From Synaphobranchus kaupii (Eukaryota > Chordata > Actinopteri > Anguilliformes > Synaphobranchidae), in NCBI GenBank assembly GCA_029718625.1, contig CM056378.1, forward strand, positions 60,473,027-60,537,026: a DNA stretch of 64,000 nucleotides, written 5' to 3'. The notes beneath the pieces were generated by a model that saw only the letters and a list, made by a program, of their open reading frames with translations, was not told the DNA's origin and did not search any database. Position numbers and translations under genes: made by a program. Positions 31,531 to 44,200 of this stretch are shown piece after piece (positions within the stretch are counted from its first letter, which is position 1; each line of letters begins with the position of its first letter).

Positions 31531-31689
31531 AGGCTTCACAGGTGACGTCGGTTTCCCAATCAGGTAATTGTACACTCACCTGACAGAGAACCGACGCCCC
31601 TCCCTACATCACAGAGAGAGACGAGAGAAAGAAACACACACAGACACACAAACACCCTGGGGGACAGGGAATAAGGGGCGGGCACAACA
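31523..31689 (-). repeat. Truncated 5' LTR of the Gmr1-type element
   Basis: Homologous to 28456-28578 and fused directly to integrase coding sequence at about 31520. The deletion removed the rest of the LTR, leader, gag and protease. Confidence 0.6.
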
Positions 31690-34050
31690 CTTGCCAATAT
31701 ATTACTATTTTTATGAGATACTATTGTGCATGCTTATTCACTATTTTATCTTTCCATTAAAATATTTTTATATTAACAAGTGTTAAAATCTATTATTTTT
31801 TATATTTCATTTTATATTTCATATTTCATAAATAACAGGGTTAACAATGTGTTAACTGGGTTATTTTTTCAGGAAAACTAAATACAAAATATTGTTATAC
31901 TAAATTAATGTGGCATTGCAAAGTCAGTATTTTTAGGGCAGTATGTATAATATATGCTGCTTGTGATCCACGAGAAACTGATTTCTTGAGCAAAAGAGCA
32001 AAGGCATTTTTCTTTGTTATTAAATCATAACCATTTCTAGCTCATTTAGTAAAAGATTTGTAAAAGAAATAGGCCTAAATGAAGCCTCTCTTGCCTTTTT
32101 TTCCTTTTACTTCCTGTTTCTTTTTGCCTGTAACATGCATTAATAAATAGTCACACAATCATTTAAATTAATTCATATTAGATATTAAAGTGTATTAATG
32201 ATTAAAATGCGGTCCTCATAACCAGTTTTGATTGGGTCCATTTTCCTAATCAGTGGGTGTAAATAAGTTCAAATGAATATGAACTTTTTGCATCTCAGGT
32301 GGGAATACTGTGCTCTGTCCTATGCCGTCAACCCTGTTCCATCAGCCCTGTTAGAACACAATTAACAGTGTTGACAATAGTGCTCTAAAACTTATAACTA
32401 GCCATGTGGTGAAGTAAATGGGAAGAATAACAATTGCGTTTTCAGATTTTTATTACATTTTAACAGATATTATAATTTTACAAAACATGTTCTTTTCTGC
32501 ATGAATTAAGTGTAACAGGGGTGATGAGTTATGCTCGTCCCCGTATGCCAAGTATTGACAAAGTAAGTTATAAAGGCAACTAACTTACCTCTACTTGCAC
32601 ACTGGCTATCTATTTGAAGAAATAATGTAAATTCCTCAAGGTCGTAACACTCACAGCATAATGTCATAATTTCTTGCAGTTTTTCCCATCATTATAACAG
32701 GGTTGACTGAAACTTGGGGACAACATTTAAATTAAAGTTTTTTTTTTACATAATCATGCAAAAATGTTTTAAGGTTAGTATTAATATGCAAGAGACATGT
32801 TAAACGTTTTATTAGTGGTGTGTTTTTTTATATTGAAAGTTGTAAATCAAAGTCTCTTGATTAAGCTCAGGGACATGCGATTTTGCTTGACTTCTGATTT
32901 TAAAACATTTTTTTAATAATAGGATGACAAATATTTAGTGCTATTATGAAAACAACACACAGAAGTTGAATACATTATTACTTTCATGTATTTGTGTACC
33001 ATTTCAGTTTTATTAATCAAAATGTCCAAAGGACAAAAGATATCTGAGATATCATATGAAATGACCCAGCTAACTGTAATCAGAGCAATTCAATGTAGTC
33101 TAAGCCCAGAACTCAGTCTTTACTGCAATGGCGCCCTGTAGCTACACAAATCATCCAATATGAATCAAACAGGGCACCTACTAGAAGGTCTTGTAGATTT
33201 GCTTTTAAATTATGAATAACGCGTGAATATTTCAGCAGGAAGTAGCCTACCCGCAATGGATACATCAATAAAAGAAACAGGTACTTACAGTAGCTAGAGA
33301 ATTATTAACTTGACACAACATAGGCATAATCAATGAATGAAGAAACTTCTCTGGGCTTGCAAACTACACTTTTAAGCGCTAACGCTATCAAACTGTGGAA
33401 ATTCAGCCAAGCAATATTGCGCAATTTGCATAGATAGGCAATTTGTTGGATCGGCGGTTAGCTAACCTCGTGGCTTTCAATATGACACCGGGTCGGGTTA
33501 AGGTTGTATACAACTCTGCCTTTGCAATAATTTTGAATAGACTTTGCCAGCAACTTCACAATAAAGTCTAGATGACTGGGAAAAGACTACTTTTTTCTTA
33601 CTCTGGGTGGACTCGCTTTGCAAGCGGGATGCCTCCCGACCGCCCTGCCTGCTAGAAACCATAGCCAACCATAACGGTAAAGCCCTACAGAAAGCAGTGA
33701 ACCCTCCTGGCATCGCCCTCGCCTCTCACAATAGGCCAGAGATTTTCTTATATAGGGGGAGATGGGAAAAGCGTAATGGCCAGCTTGGATCCCGTGCACC
33801 GTTGCTAGCCAGTCGTTTCAAATCATTGACGTCAGACTCTTCAGAGTTTTTCGACAGTTATCAACGGCATTTGGCAATATGGTATTGAACGCACCGTTAA
33901 TATTTTGAAAGACAGAAAAGCCATTTATGATATTACCACTCCATGCACCTATAAAGAGTGTCTTGCTTACAGGATCTCTGTCTTAATGCGATGGCATGCA
34001 ATTTCACCGCTTTCTGTGGGGCTTTACTGTCAGGGTGATGTGGGATAGCC
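31690..34050. other. No gene recognised
   Basis: AT-rich to 33480, with no frame longer than about 70 codons. The GC-richer part at 33600-33830 has short frames only. GGGTGGACTCG occurs near 33605 and 34157, and inverted near 34069, hinting at an eroded repeat. Confidence 0.4.
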
Positions 34051-34209
34051 TAAGATGGTCAAATCGAGTCCACCCAATCATACGCTACACTGGGTATGGC
34101 CACATCTGGCCGCTGGAAAAAGTATAGGCAAAGTCGGCGAAGCACTTGTGAATGGGTGGACTCGTTTTGAAGATCTTGGGCTATCTGGCATCACGTGGCG
34201 GGCGAGGCA

Positions 34210-34390
34210 GGAGCTTGCTGGTGGAACCGAGTATAATTCGGCTGCAGTCCAATCTTGTCAGATGGTGCACCCTCTTCACCAGGAGTTTCAACTCCTACCC
34301 TCTGCCACCCGGTTCAGAGTCCCCACAGTAAAAAGCCATACCTGCAGAAAGTGTCCAGGTACAACATGTTTGTATCCCGGCACTTGAAGC
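34210..34390 (+). pseudogene. Possible LINE ORF2 C-terminal fragment
   Basis: The frame reads HQEFQLLPSATRFRVPTVK, which resembles the F-x-LLPSGRRFRVP block near the C-terminus of several fish LINE ORF2 proteins. The rest is not recognisable, so the call is weak. Confidence 0.3.
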
Positions 34391-34914
34391 AAAAAGGTTA
34401 GTACACTTCCAAAGGTCAGCGACATAGACATCTAGTGACATACAGTATGTAATTTAGTATTTTGTATTGTTCTTGTTATATTTTGTCCCATTATGCTCCA
34501 TGTAATGTCAGGCAAGATGCAACAGCAGGGAGGGGGATGGAAATCCCTCTCGGCAGAGTGAACTGAAGCAGCTCAAAATAAAACGACTCAAGTGCTACGG
34601 TAGGAATGATTAGGGTACAATAGGAAGTCTGTCAATTGCTTTTGAGTAGACTTAGTCAGAAATAGTAATGCCCCATGGACAGTTAGTATAGCTTTGTATG
34701 TCTGTATGTTCTGTACGATGATGGATTCCCCCTTGGAATTGTCCTATTGTGCTTACTGCCTATATTTCATTGTATATATGATTACTCTCACAATGGGCAG
34801 CGAGTCTACTTAAAATAGCACCTTACGCCATCTATAACCATTTTGTGGCAATAAAATGGGTTAAACTTTACTTAAGCCATGAGAATCTGACTGAAAGTAA
34901 ATAATCCTTTCTAG

Positions 34915-35085
34915 GTGCTGGAGTTGGAGTCTCAGGGTGTCGAAACCACCGTCCTCACCTACAACAGGGAGGACGTTGAGATGCCAAAAGCATCATTTGG
35001 CACCACAGCTGGCTCCAAATTCATTGAAGAGAACCAGTTTGTGCAGAGATTTGCTTTTTGGTGTGGCTATGGAACCGGTTCGTAA
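34915..35085 (+). other. Exon-like open segment, unrecognised
   Basis: A good acceptor (AATCCTTTCTAG) precedes a 56-codon open frame reading VLELESQGVETTVLTYNRED to FIEENQFVQRFAFWCGYGTGS and a TAA. Codon use looks coding-like (GC-richer than flanks). A weak donor (ACCG|GTTCGT) lies just before the stop. I do not recognise the family. Confidence 0.35.
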
Positions 35086-35114
35086 TTTCTTTCATTCTCT
35101 CTCCATATTTTTCA

Positions 35115-35165
35115 TGTTCTGTATAATAATAATAATAACTTTATTTGTACAGCACCTTTCATACA
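35115..35165 (-). repeat. LINE/SINE-type 3' tail
   Basis: On the minus strand GAAAGGTGCTGTACAAATAA followed by AGTTATTATTATTATT is a frequent 3' tail of fish LINE copies. Only the tail remains. Confidence 0.5.
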
Positions 35166-37601
35166 TGGTACAATGGTGTGTCCTCTTTCATTTTGCATAA
35201 TTGCTTCTATTTGTTTCTTTGCATGGTCATTTCGACAATAAATATTCTTCCTGCTTGCTTGTTGCTCTGGGTGAAGATTTTCATTAATCATTCTAACTTA
35301 TTTAAATGATCTATTTATGTCTCTCTTTTCTCATGCAGTTGCAGAAAAGCCCACTAACCCTAACCCTAACACAAGACCAGAAAAAGAGGGTTAAAGAGGT
35401 CTAGACCCTCTTCAATCAAAAATATAGTAAGTCGTGACATAACTGAGAGACTGGAAAGATTACAGGTGGACACAGAGTCTTAAGCCCTATTCGGACAGGA
35501 TAAGTTTTACTGGGGGAGGTGGGGTATTGTAATAATTACCGGAGGACCTCCATTATTTTAGTCTCGTCTGAATCTGCCATGTCTGTAACTTTCACGGACT
35601 GCACGCTCCCGCGCCAGTAAAGATTTAGACTACTGTTAAATGCCCTGTAAAATTAACCCCAGGTTAAAGCAATCCGTGCGAATTGACATGTCAGTAAATA
35701 TTCTGTTATTTCCCCAGTCTTTTCTCCTGGTTTTTCACGTATGAGGCACTCGAGGATGCCTTGGTTGTGCTCTCTTTGATCAAAGTGCAAGCCACAACTA
35801 TTGGCCGACCTCTAAATTTAGTGTAACATAAAATAATCAGAGAGCAAATATTTTTAAAAACAGGCTCAAAAGTAGGGCCAATGCTTGCGGCAGCTTTAGG
35901 TAAGTTATTGTAGCCTAGCTATAGCCTTACATACATGTTATGGCCTAGCCTAACAGTGTAGGCTACTATTTTTCTGAAGCTAACGTTAATAAAGATGTAT
36001 AACGCAGGATTCCTCACGCTTTTTGTGGACAGTTTTCCATGCCAACATTGTCTCCACATAGTTATTTTATCAGTTTGCAGTGAAGATTGGATTTGTAACA
36101 TTGTATGACGTGTGGGGAACATTTTCAGTGTGACGAAAACATGGAGTAGACACTCCCATCTCTGCAATTCTAGACGCAGATTACGGAGATACTTTATTCC
36201 GTCCGAATCGGCCATTGAAGGGTAAGTAAACCCTAAAACCACTTTTTTTAGCTGATTACTGATATATTTGGACATATCCATGTGCTAGAGATTGATCCAA
36301 ATCGCAACATTTCATCGCAATGTTTAGCATTTTATAAGAAAAGTAGTGTATTTTGGCTAACTAGCGTTTTGGTGGTGAAACGTAGGCTATTGCAGTTGTA
36401 ATTTACTATTGGCTGCACAGTATTTGTGACGTGGCAGTACATGTGATGTCACACAAACTGGTGCATCTGGCTACGCCCTTACACCTTACACTATAAATAA
36501 GTTGTTGTTTTTTTCACACAGTAGCCCACAAGATACCTACGTTAGTTAACTTAGCCAACAGTTAAACGGTTATGACTGGACAATGTTCATGTTTATGCAG
36601 TTTTGACCAAAATTAGATGTTTCTTGAGGTTTTAATGTGGCTATATGACTCAATTTAGCTAAGTTACTACGAGTTTCATTGTGTATTACTTCATGGCTAA
36701 CTTAGCAGTCTTTAATAACGTTAACTGTTACTGGAAAATTATCCAAATTAAGATGAGAGCTAAGTTTATAACTATCCCTATATGTAGCCTACATTCTCCA
36801 GTTCTGTGCCTCTGCCATGGCTGCTGCTCCAGGCTCAGAAGCCGGAGCGAGCGGCTCGAACAAAACACATTATGGCTGTGAATGAGCATACACGTGAAAA
36901 AAGGGCGTGGCTTTCTAACTCGAGCCCAACCCTTTCATGAGTATCTTTCCCACCCCCAATTTCGGCATTTTTTGAACCACAAACGGAGGCATGGTCGCTC
37001 TGAAATGAAAGTAAGGACCTAGTATCCCCAGTAGTCAGACAACTTACACATACAACTAACAACTTAGCCATCTCATCGGGATCATTTTACTCTGTCATGC
37101 TCGCCCCTGATCGTGGTGCCAATCCAATGCTGCTAGCCAGGAGGTGCTGGATTGGATCGATGCTACCCCTTACAAAAATATAGGCCGTCCAGCAAATTTG
37201 CGGAAAACCTTTGGCATTGTTGCCACAGGTTTGCAGCAAGCTCATATTTTCACATGCAAATTAGCTTTGTGGGAACTGCCATTCACTTCTGGCAAAGTTT
37301 TTATTTCGCCACTACTGGCAAAGTCTCTGGCAAAATTTTGTGGAAAACAATTGCAAACAAAATGCACTACATATTAGCTGCAAGTTTGCAGCAAACTATC
37401 CAGTTTTGTAAGGGACTAGCTATACGAATGCTTGACGAACAGTTCCGGATCAAACGTTGTTATGTCATGTACCTATACTGGCAGAAACAAAATCTCACTA
37501 AACTAATGTATTTAGATTAAATTGCACAACATGTGGCTGTATATCTGCCAATAAAAACAACCACAATAAGAGAGCTGCATTATGTATATTTATTTATTAT
37601 A
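35166..37601. other. No gene recognised
   Basis: Short open frames only. 36219-36250 (GGGTAAGTAAACCCTAAAACC) resembles the edge of a MITE. The part at 37180-37400 repeats TTTGCAGCAA and GGCAAA motifs. Confidence 0.4.
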
Positions 37602-39123
37602 CCACTACTCACAAAACGTTAGGGATATTCGGCTTTCGGGTGAAATTTCAGGATGAACCTAAAATGCACTATAACCTTTACAGGTGAAATTAATTTGACC
37701 TTCTCTAAACTTTTGAATGCACATGTCCAACTATTCAATGTTTCAGTACTTTTTGCACAACTTGCTGTTCTCTAACAAGGAGCTGAACGGCAAAATTCAC
37801 AACAGGTGTTTGATCCATGAATCGACCAATAAATTTCCTGGTTCAATTAGAATTGGTATTTAAACAGTCCTCTTCATCATGCTGTTCACATTTTGACATC
37901 ATGAGACGAAGACGACACCTAACAATTGATCAACAGTACCTCGCCATTGCGAGGCTTCAAACAGGATGTTCTCAGAGGGAAGTGGCCACTGAGCTTAGAG
38001 TGTCATCAGCAGGTTGCAACAGAGATACAGAGAGACTGGAAGAGTCACAGAAAGGCATAGAAGTGGACGTCCTTTGGCCACATCCCACACTGATGACCGC
38101 TTCATTGTGAACAGTGCCCTGCGGAACCGGATGATGAATGCCACTCAACTCCAGGCACATTTAAGGGAGGTGAGAGGCACCCAAGTGTCACGTCAGACCA
38201 TTCAAAACCGTTTACATCAGCGTGGTCTGCGTGCTAGACGACCTGCAAGGGTACCTGACCACACCACCAGGCACAGGCGTCATCGTCTTGCATGGGCCAG
38301 GGAGCATTTACGCTGGACGAGGGACCAGTGGGCCTCAGTGCTGTTCTCTGATGAAAGTCGATTCACGTTGAGCAGAAATGATGGCCGCCAACGATGTTGG
38401 AGACGTCAAGGAGAGCGCTATGCATCAGCCACTGTTGTCACCAGACGACCCTTTGGTGGTGGCGGTGTTACAGTGTGGGCAGGTGTGTCTAGTCAATACA
38501 GAACTGCCCTAAACTTTGTGAATGGTACAGTGACAAGCCCATACTACCTGAATAACATCATTAATCCAGTCATTGTGCCCCTGCATGAACAACACAGGCC
38601 TAATTTCATCTTCATGGACGACAATGCTCCAGCTCATCGAGGTCGCATCATTAGGGAAAGGCTGCTGGAGACTGGGGTACCTCAAATGGAGTGGCCTGCA
38701 CTTTCTCCAGACCTGAATCCCATAGAAAACCTATGAGATCAGCTGACTCACCGTGTAGAGGCTCGTAACTCTGTACCCCAGAACCTCAATGACCTGAGGG
38801 CCGCCCTTCAAGAAGAGTGGGATGCCATGCCTCAGCAGACAATAAGTCGACTTGTGAACAGCATGAGACGTCGTTGTCAAGCTGTAATTGATGCTCAAGG
38901 GCACATGACAAGTTATTGAGACATTGACATTTTTGTTGTGGTATACCCACCACTGTTGTTGGCTTTTGTTTCAATAAATTGTTTGAGATGAGGAAATCAC
39001 CATTGCATGCTTCTACTTAAATGCCCTACTTTCATGATACGTATAATATCACTGTAGCGTGAACTTACATTTTCCATAAATTTCACCCGAAAGCCAAATA
39101 TCCCTAACTTTTTGTGAGTAGTA
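37602..39123 (+). mobile_element. Tc1/mariner element (inactive), about 1.5 kb
   Basis: The inverted ends are CACTACTCACAAAACGTTAG at about 37603 and its near-complement CTAACTTTTTGTGAGTAGTA at about 39104-39123. Inverted similarity continues through GGGATATT-GGCTTTCGGGT, and TA dinucleotides flank it. A DD34E transposase lies inside. Frameshift and nonsense changes show it is dead. Confidence 0.85.
37901..38919 (+). pseudogene. Tc1/mariner transposase, DD34E, broken
   Basis: The ATG at 37901 opens the helix-turn-helix part ([30 protein letters not shown]). A small deletion near 38000 shifts the frame, which continues as [20 protein letters not shown]. The catalytic residues are [17 protein letters not shown] and SPDLNPIEN, the second Asp and the Glu being 34 residues apart. 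A TGA at 38734-38736 replaces the Trp normally following IEN. The frame resumes as DQLTHRVEARN and ends with TGA at 38917. The enzyme would cut and paste the element at TA sites; two lesions make this copy inactive. Confidence 0.85.
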
Positions 39124-39143
39124 TATATTATGAATAATCATTG

Positions 39144-39722
39144 TGTAAGGGGTTGGGTTCGGAGAACCAGACGCGACTGACAAGGGGATCTGAAAGTTGT
39201 CCCACGAAGCGTGAGAACCAACCACTAAAGAAGGTAAAGGGAGTCTGTGAATGAAGCAGAGAGAAATAAACAGAAAGGGAATATAACTCCTGGCGTACAG
39301 CCAAAATATAACAACCCAGATAAGTGGGCGAGAACTCGTAGGTTTTGAGCAGAGAAAATAAACAAATAAGGGAAAAGAATCAGGCATAAGCCAAACCAAA
39401 AACAACCCCAAATAACAGGGTGAAGCTTGTAGACTCGAGCAGAGAAAAGAAAAGAACAGAATTGCCTCTAGCTCAATAACTGTCAAAGAGCTAAAAATAA
39501 AAGGCAAACGGAAACGAGGCGAAACCGAGGTTACTGTCTAGAAGCGAGACAGGAAAAAGAAAACCAAGGTAGGAAATAAGGAGTAAGGAGAACAGAAACC
39601 TAAGAACTAAATACTCTAATACTCTACAGGCAAGTCCCACGTGTTCTTTTGAAGCTCAAAAGTACAAGTAGTTGCCTGAAATTCCTATACCTTGTTACCT
39701 GGCATAGTGTAGCAAAAGCCCC
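39144..39722. repeat. LTR-like fragment (uncertain)
   Basis: Begins TGTAAGGGGTTGGGTTCGGA and has the A-rich, AACAGAAA-type composition of the other LTRs here. No matching second copy or target duplication is visible. The chromovirus is inserted at its right end. Confidence 0.25.
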
Positions 39723-39727
39723 TTAAA

Positions 39728-41230
39728 TGTTACGATCCCAATACGGGCTGGACCCAAGTGCAACGACCAGGAGACAGATTAACAGAATGGATCTTTATTT
39801 TAAGCTTAGGGGTAGTCCCTAAGCTGTACAGAAAGGAAAACACAGAATTACAGGGGTTAGAAAGTCCTAAACGAACTGCTCCAAGCCAGAGCTGGACTCT
39901 TATGAAGGAAGCGGTTCCAAGCCGGAACTGGACTGTACTGGACCGGGGGGTCCACTCAGGAACTGGATCACGGAATCGGCGGGTTTGTTCCAAACCGGAA
40001 CTGGACTTAAACTGGGGGTGAACTTCACACCGGAACTGGACTGGAACTGGACCGGGAGGTCCAACTGGAACTGGATCACAGGAACAACGGGGTTGTTCCA
40101 AGCCGGAACTGGACTTTAGACAGGAGGTGAGTTCCGAGCCGGAACTGGACTGGAACTGGACCGGGAGGTCCAACTGGAACTGGATCACAGGAACAATGGG
40201 GTTGTTCCAAGCCGGAACTGGACTTTGACAGGAGGTGAGTTCCGAACCGGAACTGGACTGGAACTGGACCGGGAGGTCCAACTGGAACTGGATCACAGGA
40301 ACAACGGGGTTGTTCCAAGCCGGAACTGGACTTGACAGGAGGTGAGTTCCGAACCGGAACTGGACTGGAACTGGACCGGGAGGTCCAACTGGAACTGGAT
40401 CACAGGAACAACGGGTTGTTCCAAGCCGGAACTGGACTTAGACAGGAGGTGAGTTCCGAACCGGAACTGGACTGGAACTGGACCGGGAGGTCCAACTGGT
40501 ACTGGGCTGGATACAGAGGTAGTTAACTGGTAGAGCTCGGTTGGGTAGAGCTGTGTGGCGGAGCTCAGGTGGGACCGGTTGGGGTGGCTGAACTACTGCG
40601 GAACCTGGGACCGTAACCGCAGCAATGGGGGTAGCCACGGCCGGACAGGAACCACTGCAGGATAGCGAGGCAGAACACCCAACTGCGGACTCACTGCGAG
40701 CTGGAGTTGGAGGTACTGTAACACACACAAACGGAGACTAACAGCTACAGACTGGTAGATGCAGGAACAGCTGGTAATTAGAGGGAGACAGGTTAGAAGC
40801 AAACAAGCAGCAATTTGTTAGGGCTAAATAGCTACCAAACTGGAGGGTAGGAAAACTGGAAGCTGAACAGGTATTAACCCGTAACCAAGCATTCAGTAAA
40901 ACATGACTAGAAACTAGAAGACCAGGAAACACACAAAGTAGTTTAACGAACTGACCCCGACTAGCAGCCAGACGGGGGTTTAAGTAGGGGGAGTGAAACC
41001 AATGACGAAAACGTGAGGAATGTAACTGAGAGTGATTGGCCAGGTGCGGGATGAATGCCACGAGAGGGGAAAGAGATAGGTGGAAACCAAAGTGGGAAAC
41101 CGAGAGAAACAAACAGAGGGGAAACGCCCAGCCTGTAGCAAAGGGGAAAACATGGACAGGGGAATCCAACATGACACGGAAGGAAAAGGGGAAAACATGG
41201 AAAAGGACAGGAAGGGAACGGAACGTTACA
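39728..41230 (-). repeat. Chromovirus 3' LTR
   Basis: 1503 bp, with four to five tandem units of about 110-120 bp rich in GGAACTGGAC at roughly 40030-40500. The self-priming motif is imperfect here (AACGAACTGA at 40945), unlike the 5' LTR. Confidence 0.9.
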
Positions 41231-41245
41231 GTACCCCCCCCCTCA
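41231..41245 (-). promoter_or_regulatory. Chromovirus polypurine tract
   Basis: On the minus strand GAGGGGGGGGTAC precedes the LTR start TGTAACG. The pol stop codon TGA overlaps its first bases. Confidence 0.8.
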
Positions 41246-44200
41246 ATGGACGCCACCTGGCATACCTGGAGGCCTAATCTTGTCCGGGAACAGGTTGTGG
41301 AACTCCCGGATAAGAGAGTGGTCTAGAATGAGGCTTTTGTGGAGCCAGGACCGCTCCTCAGGGCCATAACCCTCCCAGTCGACAAGGTACTGGAAGCCCC
41401 GGCCCTTACGGCGAATATCGATAATCTGGCTCACCGTGTAGGCCGGAGCGTTGTCGATGATCCGGGAGGGAGGAGGAGGGATAGCCGGGGCACTGAGGGG
41501 GCTGGAGGCGACAGGCTTAATCTGACTAATGTGAAAAACAGGGTGGACCTTGAGGGAGACAGGGAGGGAGAGTTTAACGGACACAGGGTTGATCAAACAA
41601 ACAATGGGAAAGGGACCAATAAAACGGGGCTGGAGTTTTTTAGATGAAGAGGGGAGGGGAATATTGGCTGTGGAGAGCCAGACCTGCTGACCGGCCCTAT
41701 ACTGCGGGGCTGCGGTCCTGTGAAGGTCCGCCAGGCGTTGGGAACGGGAATTGGAGCGGAGGAGTGCGGTGCGTGTAAGTCTCCACATGCGCTTGCATCT
41801 GAGGAGGTGAGACTTTACAGACGGAACTGCCACCTCAGCTTCCTGGGCCGACAGGAGGGGAGGTTGATACCCCAAGGAGCACTCGAAGGGAGACATCCCT
41901 GTGGATGCGCACTTAAGGGAGTTATGAGCGTACTCCACCCAGGGGAGAAAACGGCTCCAGGAAGCGGGGTTACGGGCAGTGACGCACCGCAGGGCGGCCC
42001 CCAGGTCCTGGTTGGCCCTCTCTGCCTGGCCGTTAGACTGGGGATGGAAACCTGACGACAAACTAGCCAAAGCACCCAGGGCCACACAGAACGCCTTCCA
42101 TACCTGGGAGGAGAATTTGGGCCCACGGTCCGAAACTATGTCGGAGGGGATCCCGTGCAGCCTGACCACGTGCAGCACCAGGAGCTCAGCAGTTTCAAGG
42201 GCGGACGGAAGCTTGGGGAGAGGGATAAAGTGAACCGCCTTGGAGAACCGGTCCACAATTGTCAGAATAGTAGTATTGCCTTCTGACAAAGGCAGACCGG
42301 TGACGAAGTCAACGCCGATGTGACTCCAAGGACGGCCCGGGACGGGGAGAGGGTGGAGAAAACCGGAGGGAGGCTGGTGGGATGCCTTGCTCCTGGTGCA
42401 AACAGGGCAGGCCAGGACGAAGGCACGGGTATCCCCCTTGAGGGTGGGCCACCAAAAACTCCTCCTGACCAGGGCGATGGTTCTGGCAACACCTGGGTGA
42501 CAAGCCAGACAGGAGGCGTGAACCCATTCAAGGACCTGGGAGCGGACGGAATTGGGCACAAAAATGGAAGAGTTAGGGTTACTGCGGGGATCTGGTTGGG
42601 AAGCCTGGGCGGCCCTCACGATATCCTCGATCTCCCAGGAGACCGCAGCCACAACACAGGAAGCCGGTAGAATGGGCTCCGGATCAGCAGGACTGGAGGG
42701 AAGGGAAAAAATACGGGACAAGGCATCTGCCTTGGTATTACGGGAACCGGGGCGGAAGGAAACAGAAAAATTAAAGCGGGCAAAAAACAGAGACCATCTA
42801 GCCTGACGGGCATTGAGCCTTTTGGCTGACCTGATATAAATTAAGTTTTGATAGTCCGTGAGAACAATAAAGGGGTTACCTGCCCCCTCCAGCCAGTGAC
42901 GCCACTCCTCTAGTGCGAGCTTGATGGCAAGGAGTTCCCGATCCCCGACATCATAATTGCGCTCCGCGGAGGACAGTCTCCGGGAGAAGAATGCGCAGGG
43001 ATGGAGCTTGTTGTCCAAGGCGGCTCGCTGAGACAGAATGGCCCCCACACCGGTGTCGGAGGCATCCACCTCGATGGTAAACTGACGGGTAGTGTCGGGG
43101 TGACAAAGGATGGGGGCAGAGGAGAACCGAACCTTGAGCTGTTCAAAGGCCAGCTGGGCCTCGGAACTCCAGCAAAAGGGAATGGAAGTGGAGGTGAGTT
43201 TGGTAAGGGGGGCAGCAATGACACTGTAATTGCGGATGAATCGACGATAAAAGTTAGCAAAGCCGAGGAACTGTTGGAGGTGCTTACGTGAGGAGGGTTG
43301 GGGCCATTCTGTCACCGCCTTGACCTTAGCGGGGTCCGCCCGGATACTGCCCTCCTCAATGATGAAGCCGAGGAACGGGACGGATGAAACGTGAAACGAG
43401 CACTTCTCGGCCTTTACGAAGAGCTGATTCTCCAGCAGCCGCTGGAGAACCTCCCGGACGTGGAGAATGTGTTCCTGAGGGGAGTTGGAGAAAATGAGGA
43501 TATCGTCAATGTAAACAAAGACACACTTGCCTAATAGGTCCCGAAGCACGTCGTTGACCATGCCCTGGAAGACTGCTGGGGCGTTAGTTAGACCGAAAGG
43601 GACCACCAGGTACTCGTAGTGGCCCAACGGGGTATTGAACGCAGTCTTCCACTCATCCCCCTCGCATATACGCACCAGGTGGTATGCGTTGCGGAGGTCG
43701 AGTTTGGTGAAGGTGACAGCCTGGGAGAGGGGTTCAAATGCGGTGTTAATCAGAGGAAGGGGGTACTTGTTACATATGGTGACCTCATTGAGGCCCCGGT
43801 AGTCGATGCAGGGCCGCAGAGAACCGTTCTTCTTCCCTACGAAGAAGAACCCTGCACCAACCGGGGATGAGGAGGGACGGATTATGCCAGATGCGAGGGA
43901 TTCGTGGATATAAGTCTCCATGGCCAGCTTCTCCGGGCCCGACAAGCTGTAGAGGCGACCAGACGGAAGCTTGGCTCCCGCCAGGAGGTCGATACAGCAG
44001 TCATAGGGCCTGTGAGGAGGTAGAGACAGAGCACGTGACTTGGAGAACACATGAGACAGGTCATGATACTGGCTAGGAACGTTAGCCATGTCGGGTCCAG
44101 GTTGGTTGGGACTGTCACACTTGGCCCCCGGGGGGGGTAGAGCAGAGCGAAGACAGCTGGCTAGACAGTGGGCACTCCATGTCAGGATGCGACCGGCTCG

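Larger units (their letters stand above)
28313..31689 (-). mobile_element. Decayed Gmr1-type Ty3 retrotransposon (integrase before RT)
   Basis: On the minus strand the order is LTR fragment (31689-31523), integrase (31530-30638), linker, RT (about 30370-29290), RNase H (to 29082), 3' region, PPT (28590-28579) and 3' LTR (from 28578). RT and integrase are both of Ty3 type, yet integrase lies upstream. This is the rearranged order described for Gmr1 of cod and related deuterostome elements. Gag, protease and the N-terminal integrase finger are deleted at a fusion of LTR to integrase. A 20-base G-run sits between integrase and RT. The left edge of the 3' LTR is uncertain (TGTTACAA at 28313 is one candidate). 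Confidence 0.65.

Noticed and set aside
35350..35372. Interstitial telomere repeat (CTAACCCTAACCCTAAC)
   Set aside because: Only about two and a half units; too short to distinguish from chance.
37817..38110. 97-codon frame as a separate gene
   Set aside because: Residues from 37901 are the transposase N-terminus before a frameshift; the rest is out-of-frame sequence.
41339..42813. Plus-strand open frames across the chromovirus pol gene
   Set aside because: Antisense shadows of the intact minus-strand pol frame with no domain of their own.
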